The notes below the pieces were generated by a model. That model searched no databases and was not told the DNA's origin. It saw nothing but the letters and a program-made list of their open reading frames with translations. Of a DNA stretch of 6,930 nt, positions 1-6,667 are shown piece by piece. Position 1 is the stretch's first letter. Each line of letters starts with the position of its first letter. The position numbers and the translations under genes are program-made. Source of the DNA: REEB76 sp049698775 (GTDB lineage: Bacteria; Pseudomonadota; Gammaproteobacteria; Natronospirales; REEB76). The stretch covers positions 1-6,930 of the forward strand of contig JBAVYM010000001.1 of the NCBI GenBank assembly GCA_049698775.1. The letters are read 5' to 3'.

Positions 1-1
1 G

Positions 2-580
2 TATCCGCCCTTGCCGGATGCACTCCAGTTCCTGGATGCAAATCAGGCAGTGATCCACAACACGCCCGTCATCGCCAGTTCTCCCTGGGTCATGCCCAGT
101 GAGTACACGGTGAGGCTGACAGTGGATGGTCATAGCTATACGCAACCGCTCACGATACGCATGGACCCGCGCGTCACCACGTCGCTCGCCGCACTACAGC
201 AGCAGTTTGATGACTCCATGCACGCGTATGACGGCAGCCTGAGCGCAGGCACGGCGCTGATGCAAATCCGCAAGCTGCAACTGCAGATCAAAACCCAGAA
301 AAAACAGCATGGCGGTTCGGCAAAGCTGAGCGCCTACAGCAGGCAACTGGAAGCACTCACCGGTCCGCCGGCCTCGCCGTTCGCATTTTTCTTCGGCTTC
401 CGCGGTGCGCCGAATCTCGTCAGTACCGGATTCTCGTTGCAGATACTGATGGACCGCATGCAGGAAGCCGATCAAGCACCGACGGCCGCCGATGCCGCCG
501 CGCTCGACAAAACCAGTCAGGAATTGCAAAGCCTGCTAGCACGTTGGAGCACGCTCAAGAACCAGCCACTTCCCAAGTAG
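2..580 (+). CDS. C-terminal part of a BNR/sortilin-like beta-propeller ('glycosyl hydrolase'-annotated) protein, 5' partial
   Basis: The frame is open from the first bases of the window (codon 1 at 2-4) to TAG at 578-580, giving 192 residues of a protein that begins upstream. The visible part has a beta-strand-rich segment (SEYTVRLTVDGHSYTQPLTI), then 'RMDPRV', then a long helical tail rich in Gln, Lys and Leu that looks coiled-coil-like (about residues 60-125). This order, an extracellular-type beta domain, a DPRV-type motif and a helical tail, is what I recall from the C-termini of large (about 1000-residue) proteins with VPS10/sortilin- or BNR-type propellers, often annotated as glycosyl hydrolases or exo-sialidases. 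Their substrates are mostly unknown. Export cannot be judged without the N-terminus. No catalytic residue lies in this part, so enzyme activity cannot be claimed. The stop codon sits inside a repeat unit (577-600). Confidence 0.75.
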   Translation, partial: YPPLPDALQFLDANQAVIHNTPVIASSPWVMPSEYTVRLTVDGHSYTQPLTIRMDPRVTTSLAALQQQFDDSMHAYDGSLSAGTALMQIRKLQLQIKTQKKQHGGSAKLSAYSRQLEALTGPPASPFAFFFGFRGAPNLVSTGFSLQILMDRMQEADQAPTAADAAALDKTSQELQSLLARWSTLKNQPLPK

Positions 581-600
581 GAGCGCCTCCCAGGCGTGAT
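577..600 (+). repeat. GTAGGAGCG-type hairpin repeat, copy 1
   Basis: A 24-base unit beginning GTAGGAGCGCC and able to fold as GCGCCT-ccc-AGGCGT (last pair G-T). It matches copy 2 at 610-633 at 22 of 24 positions. Its TAG (578-580) is the stop codon of the upstream gene. The unit resembles the short REP-like intergenic hairpins common in gammaproteobacteria; that assignment is from memory. Confidence 0.7.
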
Positions 601-609
601 GAACCAATT

Positions 610-634
610 GTAGGAGCGCCTTCCAGGCGCGATT
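610..634 (+). repeat. GTAGGAGCG-type hairpin repeat, copy 2
   Basis: The same unit as at 577-600, in direct orientation 33 bases downstream. Here the stem is perfect: GCGCCT-tcc-AGGCGC, at 616-630. No T-run follows it, so it is not an obvious intrinsic terminator. As RNA it could still protect the 3' end of the upstream transcript. Confidence 0.7.
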
Positions 635-668
635 GAAAGCCATCGCGGCGAACTCGCCCCACAACGAA

Positions 669-696
669 ATCGCGGCCTGGGGCTGCTCCTGCAATT
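669..696 (-). repeat. Diverged GTAGGAGCG-type hairpin repeat, inverted copy 3
   Basis: Read on the minus strand this begins TGCAGGAGCAGCC and ends CCGCGAT, the same layout as copies 1 and 2 (GGAGC, a short hairpin, then CGCGAT). The stem is imperfect (GCGGCC against GGCTGC). With copy 2 it forms a convergent pair, the usual arrangement for REP-type elements. Confidence 0.5.
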
Positions 697-699
697 CTG

Positions 700-764
700 G
701 TCATCGCGAGGCCGCAGGCCGTGGCGATCTCGTACCGAGATTGCTTCGCTGCGCTCGCAATGAC
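700..764. repeat. 65-bp imperfect palindrome with GTCAT/ATGAC ends
   Basis: The left arm (700-732) starts GTCATCGCGAG and ends GATCTCG. The right arm (736-764) reads CGAGATTGC...CTCGCAATGAC, close to its reverse complement, around a 3-base centre (733-735). The arms differ by a few substitutions and a 4-base length difference in the middle. This looks like the small 'GTCATTGCGAG...' palindromes found between genes of many environmental bacteria. It lies 77 bases before the hemB start codon. Confidence 0.65.
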
Positions 765-831
765 AGAGCAGATTGCAGCAGCGCCACTGGCCGCGCCGGG
801 GGTTTTGGCTTACCCTGTGCGCCCGATTTCC

Positions 832-835
832 GGAG
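832..835 (+). promoter_or_regulatory. Ribosome binding site deciding the hemB GTG start
   Basis: GGAG followed by 6 bases and then GTG at 842-844. This is the only well-placed Shine-Dalgarno near the conserved beginning of HemB. It excludes the longer in-frame reading from 773. Confidence 0.7.
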
Positions 836-841
836 TTCCGC

Positions 842-1855
842 GTGAGTTTCAGCGCCCGTTATTCCGGCGGCTTTCCCGCCACCCGCCTGCGCCGCATGCG
901 CCGGGATGATTTCTCGCGCCGCCTGATGCGGGAAACGCGCTTGTCCAGCGACGACCTGATCTGCCCGGTGTTTGTGCGCGAGGGCAAAAACCAGCGCGAA
1001 GCCGTGGCCTCCATGCCCGGCATCGAACGCCTGAGCATTGACGAGCTGCTGAAAGAAGCGGCAGAGCTGGTGCAACTCGGCGTTCCGGCACTGGCACTGT
1101 TCCCGGTGATCGCGGCGGACAAGAAATCGCTTAACGCGGCCGAAGCGCATAACCCTGAAGGACTGGTGCAGCGCGCGGTGCGTGCGCTCAAGAAAAAATA
1201 TCCGGAACTCGGCGTGATCACCGACGTGGCCCTGGATCCCTACACCAGCCACGGTCAGGACGGACTCATTGACAAGCACGGTTATGTACTGAACGACAAA
1301 AGCGTTGCAGTGCTGGTGCGCCAAGCACTATCGCACGCCGAAGCCGGCGCTGATATCGTCGCGCCCTCGGACATGATGGACGGGCGCGTGGGCGTCATCC
1401 GCGCGGCGCTCGAGAAACGCGGCTTCATTAACACGCGCATACTCGCGTATTCCGCGAAATACGCGTCGAGCTTTTACGCTCCGTTCCGCGACGCGCTCGG
1501 CTCCGCCGCGAGCCTCGGCAAGAGTAACAAACACACCTACCAGATGGACCCGGCCAACAGCGACGAGGCATTGCGCGAGGTGGCGCTGGATCTCGCCGAA
1601 GGCGCCGACATGGTGATGGTCAAGCCGGGACTGCCGTATCTCGACATCGTGCGGCGCGTGAAGGACGAATTTGGCGTGCCGACTTTCGTATATCAGGTGA
1701 GCGGCGAGTACACCATGCTCATGGCAGCGATTAAAAATGGCTGGCTGGAGGAACGCGCTTGTGTCCTGGAAACGCTTCTGTCCATCAAACGTGCCGGCGC
1801 CGACGCCATACTCACCTATTTTGCCAAGCGCGCAGCGGGTTGGCTCAGGGAATAA
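842..1855 (+). CDS. hemB: Delta-aminolevulinic acid dehydratase (porphobilinogen synthase)
   Basis: Cytoplasmic enzyme that joins two 5-aminolevulinate molecules into porphobilinogen, the first common step to haem, sirohaem and B12. The protein has 337 residues, normal for the family. The Schiff-base lysines are visible: K206 in 'AYSAKYASSFY' and K261 in 'MVMVKPGLPYLD'. The metal segment at 128-141 reads DVALDPYTSHGQDG. The three cysteines that bind catalytic zinc in the E. coli type are replaced by Ala, Asp and Asp, so this is the zinc-independent, magnesium-using type known from Pseudomonas. The GTG at 842 is chosen because GGAG (832-835) lies 6 bases upstream and the family N-terminus (SFSARYSGGFPATRLRRMRRDDFSR) starts there. 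An in-frame extension back to 773 has an unconserved sequence and runs close to the palindrome. The gene appears monocistronic or first in a unit with aroE; a 195-base gap containing a long palindrome follows it. Confidence 0.96.
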   Translation: MSFSARYSGGFPATRLRRMRRDDFSRRLMRETRLSSDDLICPVFVREGKNQREAVASMPGIERLSIDELLKEAAELVQLGVPALALFPVIAADKKSLNAAEAHNPEGLVQRAVRALKKKYPELGVITDVALDPYTSHGQDGLIDKHGYVLNDKSVAVLVRQALSHAEAGADIVAPSDMMDGRVGVIRAALEKRGFINTRILAYSAKYASSFYAPFRDALGSAASLGKSNKHTYQMDPANSDEALREVALDLAEGADMVMVKPGLPYLDIVRRVKDEFGVPTFVYQVSGEYTMLMAAIKNGWLEERACVLETLLSIKRAGADAILTYFAKRAAGWLRE

Positions 1856-1881
1856 AATAGTGTTTTGTTGAACAGCCGGAA

Positions 1882-2023
1882 GGGCACCGCTAAAAATCAG
1901 AGATTTTGGTTTCTGGCTAGACAGAAATGACCGAGGAACCGGAGTGTATATGACAATACATGAGGATTCCGAGATCATTTCTAACACCGCCCGAAAGCAA
2001 AAGATCGATTTTTAGAGGTGCCC
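1882..2023. repeat. 142-bp imperfect inverted repeat between hemB and aroE
   Basis: The left arm begins GGGCACCGCTAAAAATC (1882-1898) and the right arm ends GATTTTTAGAGGTGCCC (2007-2023), whose reverse complement is GGGCACCTCTAAAAATC. The match continues inward through AGAAATGA (left, 1923-1930) against TCATTTCT (right, 1974-1981), with GAGGAACC/GGATTCC-like blocks, to an inner stem TGTAT (1945-1949) and ATACA (1956-1960) around a 6-base loop. The arms are about 68 bases each with scattered mismatches. It fills most of the gap after hemB. It could be a small non-autonomous mobile element or a long structured RNA 3' end acting as a bidirectional terminator. No protein-coding frame in it is convincing. 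Confidence 0.75.
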
Positions 2024-2038
2024 GAAACATACCGGTTC

Positions 2039-2044
2039 GAGGGA
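2039..2044 (+). promoter_or_regulatory. Ribosome binding site deciding the aroE ATG start
   Basis: GAGGGA with a 6-base spacer to ATG at 2051. It supports the 273-residue AroE over an in-frame GTG at 2018, which falls inside the end of the palindrome. Confidence 0.65.
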
Positions 2045-2050
2045 TTGCCC

Positions 2051-2872
2051 ATGCCACAGGCTCCCGCGCGCTATGCCGTCATCGGCCACCCGGTGGCGCA
2101 CAGCCGTTCACCGCAGATTCATGCGGAATTCGCGCGCCTGACGGGCGAGGCGATACATTACGCGCGCATTGACGCGGCACCCGGAGGTTTCACGGCGGCG
2201 CTGCGAGAATTCCTCGCCTCCGGCGGCAAGGGCGCGAATATCACGCTGCCGTTCAAGGAAGAAGCCCTGGGCCTGTGTCATGTACACACGCCGCGCGCGA
2301 AAAAAGCCCGCGCCGTGAACACCCTGTTCGTGCACGCAGATGGCACGCTGCTCGGCGACAACACTGACGGCGCCGGTCTGGTCAACGATCTCAAACACAA
2401 TCATCAGGTCACGCTCAAAGCCGCGCGCATCCTGCTGCTGGGTGCGGGCGGCGCGGCGCGCGGCGTGCTGGTCGCGCTACTGGCGGAGAAGCCGGCGCGA
2501 GTACAGGTGGCCAACCGCACCCCGGAACGGGCGCACAAGCTGGCGTTCCAGTATGCCGGCAGCGGGCGCGTCACCGGCGGCGGTTTCGAAAATCTGCGCC
2601 GCCAAAGTTTCGACGTAGTCATCAACGCGACCGCCGCGAGCCTGGTGGGCGAACTGCCGCCGCTGCCCCGCGACTGCCTGAATCCCGACGCGGTGTGCTA
2701 CGACCTGGCCTACGGCGAACAGCCTACGCCGTTCATGCATTGGGCCCAGCGCGAAGGCGCCGGCCTGGTGCTGGATGGCTGGGGCATGCTGGTGGAGCAG
2801 GCGGCGGAATCGTTCTACCTTTGGCGCGGCGTGCGCCCGCCGACTGCCCTGCTACTGGCCTTGCACCCTTGA
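2051..2872 (+). CDS. aroE: Shikimate dehydrogenase (NADP+)
   Basis: Cytoplasmic enzyme of the shikimate pathway that reduces 3-dehydroshikimate to shikimate with NADPH. It is 273 residues, almost exactly the usual AroE length. The substrate site shows as 'AHSRSP' (S18, S20), N63 and T65 in 'ANITLPFK', and N90 in 'AVNT'. The catalytic pair is K69 and D106 ('GDNTDG'). The nucleotide fold has GAGGAARG at 131-138 and 'NRT' at 155-157, the clamp for the NADP 2'-phosphate. 'INATAAS' (191-197) and 'GWGMLVEQAAESFYLWRG' (243-260) are the conserved C-terminal blocks. The ATG at 2051 is preferred because of the GAGGGA site and because family members start just before 'YAVIGHPVAHS'. Its TGA (2870-2872) overlaps the next gene's ATG by one base, so the two are probably translated as a coupled pair. 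No key residue is missing. Confidence 0.96.
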   Translation: MPQAPARYAVIGHPVAHSRSPQIHAEFARLTGEAIHYARIDAAPGGFTAALREFLASGGKGANITLPFKEEALGLCHVHTPRAKKARAVNTLFVHADGTLLGDNTDGAGLVNDLKHNHQVTLKAARILLLGAGGAARGVLVALLAEKPARVQVANRTPERAHKLAFQYAGSGRVTGGGFENLRRQSFDVVINATAASLVGELPPLPRDCLNPDAVCYDLAYGEQPTPFMHWAQREGAGLVLDGWGMLVEQAAESFYLWRGVRPPTALLLALHP

Positions 2873-5523
2873 TGACGTCGCGCCCGCTTGCACTGACGCC
2901 CAGCATCATCATCGCGCTTGCGGCCACGGCACTGACCGTGAGCATCTGGGCGTATTTCAACCAGCCCATGCGGGAACCACCCTGGCCCAGCACCATCCAG
3001 GGTTTCGCGTTTTCGCCGTTCCGCGCCGGCCAGAATCCCACCGCTAATGAATATCCGAGCGACGCGCAGATTGATGCCGACCTGCAACTGCTGGCCGGCA
3101 AGACCTACGCAATTCGCACCTACAGCGTGGACGGCACGCTTGCCGACATCCCGAAACTCGCGGCGAAATACCACATCAACGTGGCGCTGGGCGCGTGGAT
3201 ATACAAGGACCAGAAGTACGACGCCGCGCAGGTGGCGCGTGCCATCGCCATCGCCAAGGTGAATCCCAACGTGGTGCGCGTCATGATCGGCAACGAAGCG
3301 GTGCTGCGCGGCGACGTGTCCGCCGAGGAACTGATCCCGTATCTGGATGAGGCGCGCGCGGAGATCAATCAGCCGGTGAGCACCGCCGAACCCTGGTATA
3401 GCTGGGTGCAGCATCCGGAACTGGCGAAGCATGTGGATTACCTCGCCGTGCACATGCTGCCCTATTGGGAAGGCGTGGACGTGCACACGGCGGTGCCGTA
3501 TATCGCCGCACGCATGCACGACATGCGGCAGGCGTTCCCGCACAAACCCATCGTCATCGCCGAAGTCGGCTGGCCGAGTGTCGGCCTGACGCGCCACGCC
3601 GCGGTGGCCTCGACCGCGAACGAAGCGCTATTCCTGCGCCGCTTCCTCGCCTACGCGGGCGCCCAGCACTGGACCTATTACCTCATGGAGACCTTCGATC
3701 AGCCCTGGAAAGGCAATTCCGCCGAAGGCGACGTGGGTTCTTATTGGGGCGTGTACAACGTGTATCGCCAGCCGAAATTCACTTTCACCCGACCCATCGT
3801 CAGCATTCCGAACTGGCGGCTGCTGGCGGGCATCTCGGTGTTGCTCGCGAGCGTGGTGCTGATGCTGGTGTTCTGGGACAGCCGCCGGCTCAAGAAACGC
3901 GGCCTGGGATTCCTCGCGGTCATCGTGTACGCCATCAGCGCGCTGATCGTGTGGATCATCCACGACTACCTGCACCACTACCTGACGGTGAGCAACATCA
4001 TCGTGGGCATTCTGCTGCTGCTCGGCATGATCGGCGTGATCCTGGTGCTGCTGGCGGAAGCCCACGAGTGGGCCGAGGCGCATTGGGTCAGGTTGCGGCG
4101 GCGCATGTTTGCGCCAGCGCGCGTATCGGAAGGCGCCCTGCCGATGGTGTCCATCCATGTGCCCGCGTACAACGAGCCGCCGGACATGCTCAAGGAAACT
4201 CTGACTGCGCTGGCCGCGCTCGATTATCCCCGTTATGAAGTGGTGGTGATTGACAACAACACCACGGACGAAGGCGTCTGGAAACCCGTACAGACGCATT
4301 GTGAAAAGCTGGGGTCGCGCTTCCGCTTCTTCCATGTTGCGCCGCTCGCGGGCTTCAAGGCGGGCGCACTCAACTACGCTCTGCGTCATACCGCCGCGGA
4401 TGCACAAGTCATCGCAGTGCTTGACAGCGATTACGTGGTGAACCGCAACTGGCTGCGGGATCTGGTGCCGCTGTTCGGCGCAGACAAGATCGCAATCATG
4501 CAGTCGCCGCAGGATTACCGCGACGCCGGCGCAAATGCATTCAAAGCCATGTGCTACGCGGAATACCGCGGCTTCTTCTACGTCGGCATGATCACGCGCA
4601 ACGAGCGCAACGCCATCATCCAGCACGGCACCATGACCATGATCCGCCGCAGCGTGCTGGACAAGCTCCGTTGGGCGGAATGGTGCATCACCGAGGACGC
4701 GGAACTGGGTTTGCGGGTGTTCGAGGCGGGACTCGAAGCCGCCTACATCCCGAAAAGTTATGGTTGCGGCCTGATGCCGGATACCTTCCTGGATTACAAG
4801 AAGCAGCGTTTCCGCTGGGCTTACGGTGCGGTGCAGATTCTGAAACATCACGCGGGAAAATTATTTGGCCGCGGCAGTCCGCTCACCGCCGGGCAACGCT
4901 ATCACTTTCTTGCCGGCTGGCTGCCGTGGCTCGCGGACGGGTTCAATCTGCTCTTCAACCTGGGCGCCATGCTCTGGTCGCTGGCGATGATCAACTTTCC
5001 GCATGAAGCCAGCCTGCCGATGGTGGTGTTCTCGCTACTGCCGCTCTCGCTGTTCGTGTTCCGGATCGCCAAGCTCATGTTCCTGTACCGTTCCAACGTC
5101 GGCGCCAATCTGCGCCAAACCTTGGCGGCGGCCGTGGCCGGGCTGGCGCTGACCCACACCGTAGGCCTCGCGGTCATGAGCGGCTTGTTGACCCGCGGCA
5201 GACCTTTCTTCCGCACGCCCAAACAGGCGCCGCACCACGCGCTGCTGCGTGCGCTCGCCACCTGCCGTGAGGAAGTGTTGATCATGCTGGCGCTGTGGCT
5301 GTGTGCCTGGGGCGTGTACAGCCAGGTGGGCTTCGCCATCCAGAACATTTCCGTGTGGGTGGTGGTGCTGCTGATCCAGTCCATCCCCTATTGCGCGTCA
5401 CTCGTGCTTGCGCTGGTCTCGGCTTTGCCTGCGCTGCCCGCAAAACTCATCGGGCGCGTGGAAAACATGGACGCCATGGCACGCACGGTGCTGGAGATGC
5501 GCAGCCTGGATGTCAGCAGGTAG
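2872..5523 (+). CDS. ndvB: Inner-membrane GH17-GT2 fusion, NdvB-like beta-glucan synthase/transferase
   Basis: 883 residues. A membrane anchor (about 9-28) is followed by a GH17 domain (about 43-300) with the acid/base Glu in 'IGNEAV' (E142) and the nucleophile in 'IAEVGWPS' (E231), presumably periplasmic. Three membrane segments (about 317-334, 346-364, 374-394) lead to a GT2 domain with 'VPAYNEPPD' (430-438), D461 in 'VVIDNNT', DSD at 518-520, TED at 607-609 and QRFRW at 645-649. Several more membrane helices lie between 680 and 850. This order and length match Pseudomonas NdvB (about 866 residues), whose GH17 domain belongs to a group of bacterial beta-1,3-glucan transferases and which is linked to periplasmic cyclic glucans and biofilm tolerance. 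It is not the much larger rhizobial beta-1,2-glucan NdvB. The expected role is to polymerise glucose from UDP-glucose and remodel or cyclise the product in the periplasm; the linkage is inferred. There is no Shine-Dalgarno before the ATG, which fits coupling to aroE through the TGATG overlap. All catalytic motifs are intact. Confidence 0.88.
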   Translation: MTSRPLALTPSIIIALAATALTVSIWAYFNQPMREPPWPSTIQGFAFSPFRAGQNPTANEYPSDAQIDADLQLLAGKTYAIRTYSVDGTLADIPKLAAKYHINVALGAWIYKDQKYDAAQVARAIAIAKVNPNVVRVMIGNEAVLRGDVSAEELIPYLDEARAEINQPVSTAEPWYSWVQHPELAKHVDYLAVHMLPYWEGVDVHTAVPYIAARMHDMRQAFPHKPIVIAEVGWPSVGLTRHAAVASTANEALFLRRFLAYAGAQHWTYYLMETFDQPWKGNSAEGDVGSYWGVYNVYRQPKFTFTRPIVSIPNWRLLAGISVLLASVVLMLVFWDSRRLKKRGLGFLAVIVYAISALIVWIIHDYLHHYLTVSNIIVGILLLLGMIGVILVLLAEAHEWAEAHWVRLRRRMFAPARVSEGALPMVSIHVPAYNEPPDMLKETLTALAALDYPRYEVVVIDNNTTDEGVWKPVQTHCEKLGSRFRFFHVAPLAGFKAGALNYALRHTAADAQVIAVLDSDYVVNRNWLRDLVPLFGADKIAIMQSPQDYRDAGANAFKAMCYAEYRGFFYVGMITRNERNAIIQHGTMTMIRRSVLDKLRWAEWCITEDAELGLRVFEAGLEAAYIPKSYGCGLMPDTFLDYKKQRFRWAYGAVQILKHHAGKLFGRGSPLTAGQRYHFLAGWLPWLADGFNLLFNLGAMLWSLAMINFPHEASLPMVVFSLLPLSLFVFRIAKLMFLYRSNVGANLRQTLAAAVAGLALTHTVGLAVMSGLLTRGRPFFRTPKQAPHHALLRALATCREEVLIMLALWLCAWGVYSQVGFAIQNISVWVVVLLIQSIPYCASLVLALVSALPALPAKLIGRVENMDAMARTVLEMRSLDVSR

Positions 5524-5642
5524 GTCAGGGCATCCTCTACGGTCGTGAGCGCGCCGCTCGAAGGGTCATACGCATACTGGATTTCAAAACGGACGACGCA
5601 GCTACTGATAAAAATTGATGGTGGCGCTAATGCCCTTAGTTT
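5391..5642 (-). other. Open minus-strand frame with a YD-repeat-like peptide (weak)
   Basis: Between the ndvB-like gene and the lipoprotein gene the minus strand has an open frame, with no good start, that reads FEIQYAYDPSSGALTTVEDA over about 5529-5588. It then continues antisense to the end of the ndvB-like gene and stops at 5391-5393. The peptide loosely fits the Rhs/YD repeat pattern (Y-x-YD-x-x-G-x-L-x-x-V-x-D-A) with one extra residue. It could be a fragment of an older gene, or chance. The 112-base gap 5524-5635 shows no other gene. A GAGCG-cgc-CGCTC hairpin (5547-5559) lies in it without a T-run. Confidence 0.2.
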
Positions 5643-6667
5643 TCTGTATCCGCTTCAGATGCGGAAGCCGTCGCTGCAAATGCGATTCCTGGAATCACCT
5701 TTGGTACATTCGAAAACCAAACTGCGCCGCCCACATATTCCCAAGATCCGCTAGCAAAGACATCTACCGCACCAGTCATCAGATTGTATGACCGAAGTAT
5801 GCTCCACTCATGAGGTACAGGGTCAGGGAAGTACCACCTTAGCTTTAAGCCACCGGCCAGCGCTGTATCATAATCGGGAAAATAAATGTTCGGCCACCCA
5901 TCGAAATTCACGGCAAGCTGCATATCCATGCCATCCAGCCTAATAAAGTAGTAGCGAGGTTTAGGCTGATAAACAAAACATAGCAATTGCTGCGTTTTTG
6001 ACCGCCACAGTAGTGGCACACACTTTTTCTTGAATGGCAAATATCCAACTTGACCAGTGCTCAGATTGTAATACTTGGCCATGCTATTGTTCGTAGCATA
6101 GACGACTTCATCATTCGAAATCGTTACAATAGGGTAGTAACCATAGTCACCTACTTCTTTATCTAGGTTGGCAGATATATCACCAACAGCGGGGTAATCA
6201 GGGTCATCCAACGACATGCGACACAGTTGATTGTCCCTGCAATAAAACACTATGCTTTTGTGTTTTGGTAAATATGCTGGCATCCCCAGTGAAGAGTACT
6301 CAGAAGGAACAGGAAACGACGTCAGTTCCCCCGTGGATCGGTTGTAGAGCCAATTTGCAGGCTTGCTTGCCACAAACTGAATGATGTGACCATCCAGTTT
6401 GACACTCACGGAACGTCCATTCGGCAGCGCGCTGGATCCGGACAACAGAATCGTGTTGTCATCAATCTTGGCCGCATATCTGAAATTCACCGTTTTCGGA
6501 CCTGTGACCCGCGCAATAAGCTTTCCCGTATTCAGGTTCGTCACTGTAAATTCGTTGTTCGTGAAGGCATAGAGGTAACCCGGTAGGTGTGGCGACGGCG
6601 AAGAGCAACCTGTCAACATCAACACTATCGAGACAATCAAGCATATTGGCCGCCATTTGCGCTTCAT
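5636..6667 (-). CDS. Predicted lipoprotein, propeller-like, unknown family
   Basis: 343 residues from ATG at 6667-6665 to TAA at 5638-5636. The N-terminus is a type II signal peptide: basic MKRKWRP, a hydrophobic stretch, then lipobox LTGC with the lipidated cysteine at position 21. Serines follow it (CSSPSP), not Asp at +2, which favours outer-membrane sorting. The mature part contains four spaced segments of one pattern: TNLNTG (43-48), LYNRSTG (107-113), YYNLSTG (199-205) and SYNLMTG (293-299). Each is followed by a strand-like stretch, as in beta-propeller blades. I do not recognise a named family. A strong GGAGGT (6678-6673), 5 bases before the ATG, sets the start; the TTG at 6670 would be too close. 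The ATG overlaps the stop of a truncated upstream gene (TGATG), so the two were an operon. The DNA is much more AT-rich than the genes to its left, suggesting transfer. A partner or immunity role for the upstream product is possible but unproven. Confidence 0.85.
   Translation of the reverse strand: MKRKWRPICLIVSIVLMLTGCSSPSPHLPGYLYAFTNNEFTVTNLNTGKLIARVTGPKTVNFRYAAKIDDNTILLSGSSALPNGRSVSVKLDGHIIQFVASKPANWLYNRSTGELTSFPVPSEYSSLGMPAYLPKHKSIVFYCRDNQLCRMSLDDPDYPAVGDISANLDKEVGDYGYYPIVTISNDEVVYATNNSMAKYYNLSTGQVGYLPFKKKCVPLLWRSKTQQLLCFVYQPKPRYYFIRLDGMDMQLAVNFDGWPNIYFPDYDTALAGGLKLRWYFPDPVPHEWSILRSYNLMTGAVDVFASGSWEYVGGAVWFSNVPKVIPGIAFAATASASEADTEN

Noticed and set aside
773..841. Longer hemB with 23 extra N-terminal residues
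   Set aside because: The extension has no ribosome binding site, an unconserved sequence, and starts only a few bases after the 65-bp palindrome; GTG at 842 with GGAG fits the family.
701..1324. 207-codon minus-strand frame opposite hemB
   Set aside because: Antisense shadow of hemB; no recognisable motif.
2018..2050. GTG at 2018 as the aroE start
   Set aside because: It lies in the end of the inverted repeat and adds 11 unconserved residues; ATG 2051 has a well-spaced GAGGGA.
1960..2172. Small + strand frame starting in the palindrome and running into aroE
   Set aside because: Its first part is the inverted repeat and the rest is aroE out of frame.
2695..2871. 59-residue N-terminal extension of the ndvB-like gene
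   Set aside because: It is aroE coding sequence read in another frame, low-complexity Arg/Ala/Gly; the ATG at 2872 is directly followed by the expected membrane anchor.
2815..4851. Long open minus-strand frames (260 and 407 codons) opposite the ndvB-like gene
   Set aside because: His/Arg/Val-rich antisense reading of GC-rich codons with no domain or motif; the + strand gene has every catalytic motif intact.
5547..5559. GAGCG-cgc-CGCTC hairpin as a terminator for the ndvB-like gene
   Set aside because: Five-base-pair stem without a following T-run; insufficient for an intrinsic terminator call.
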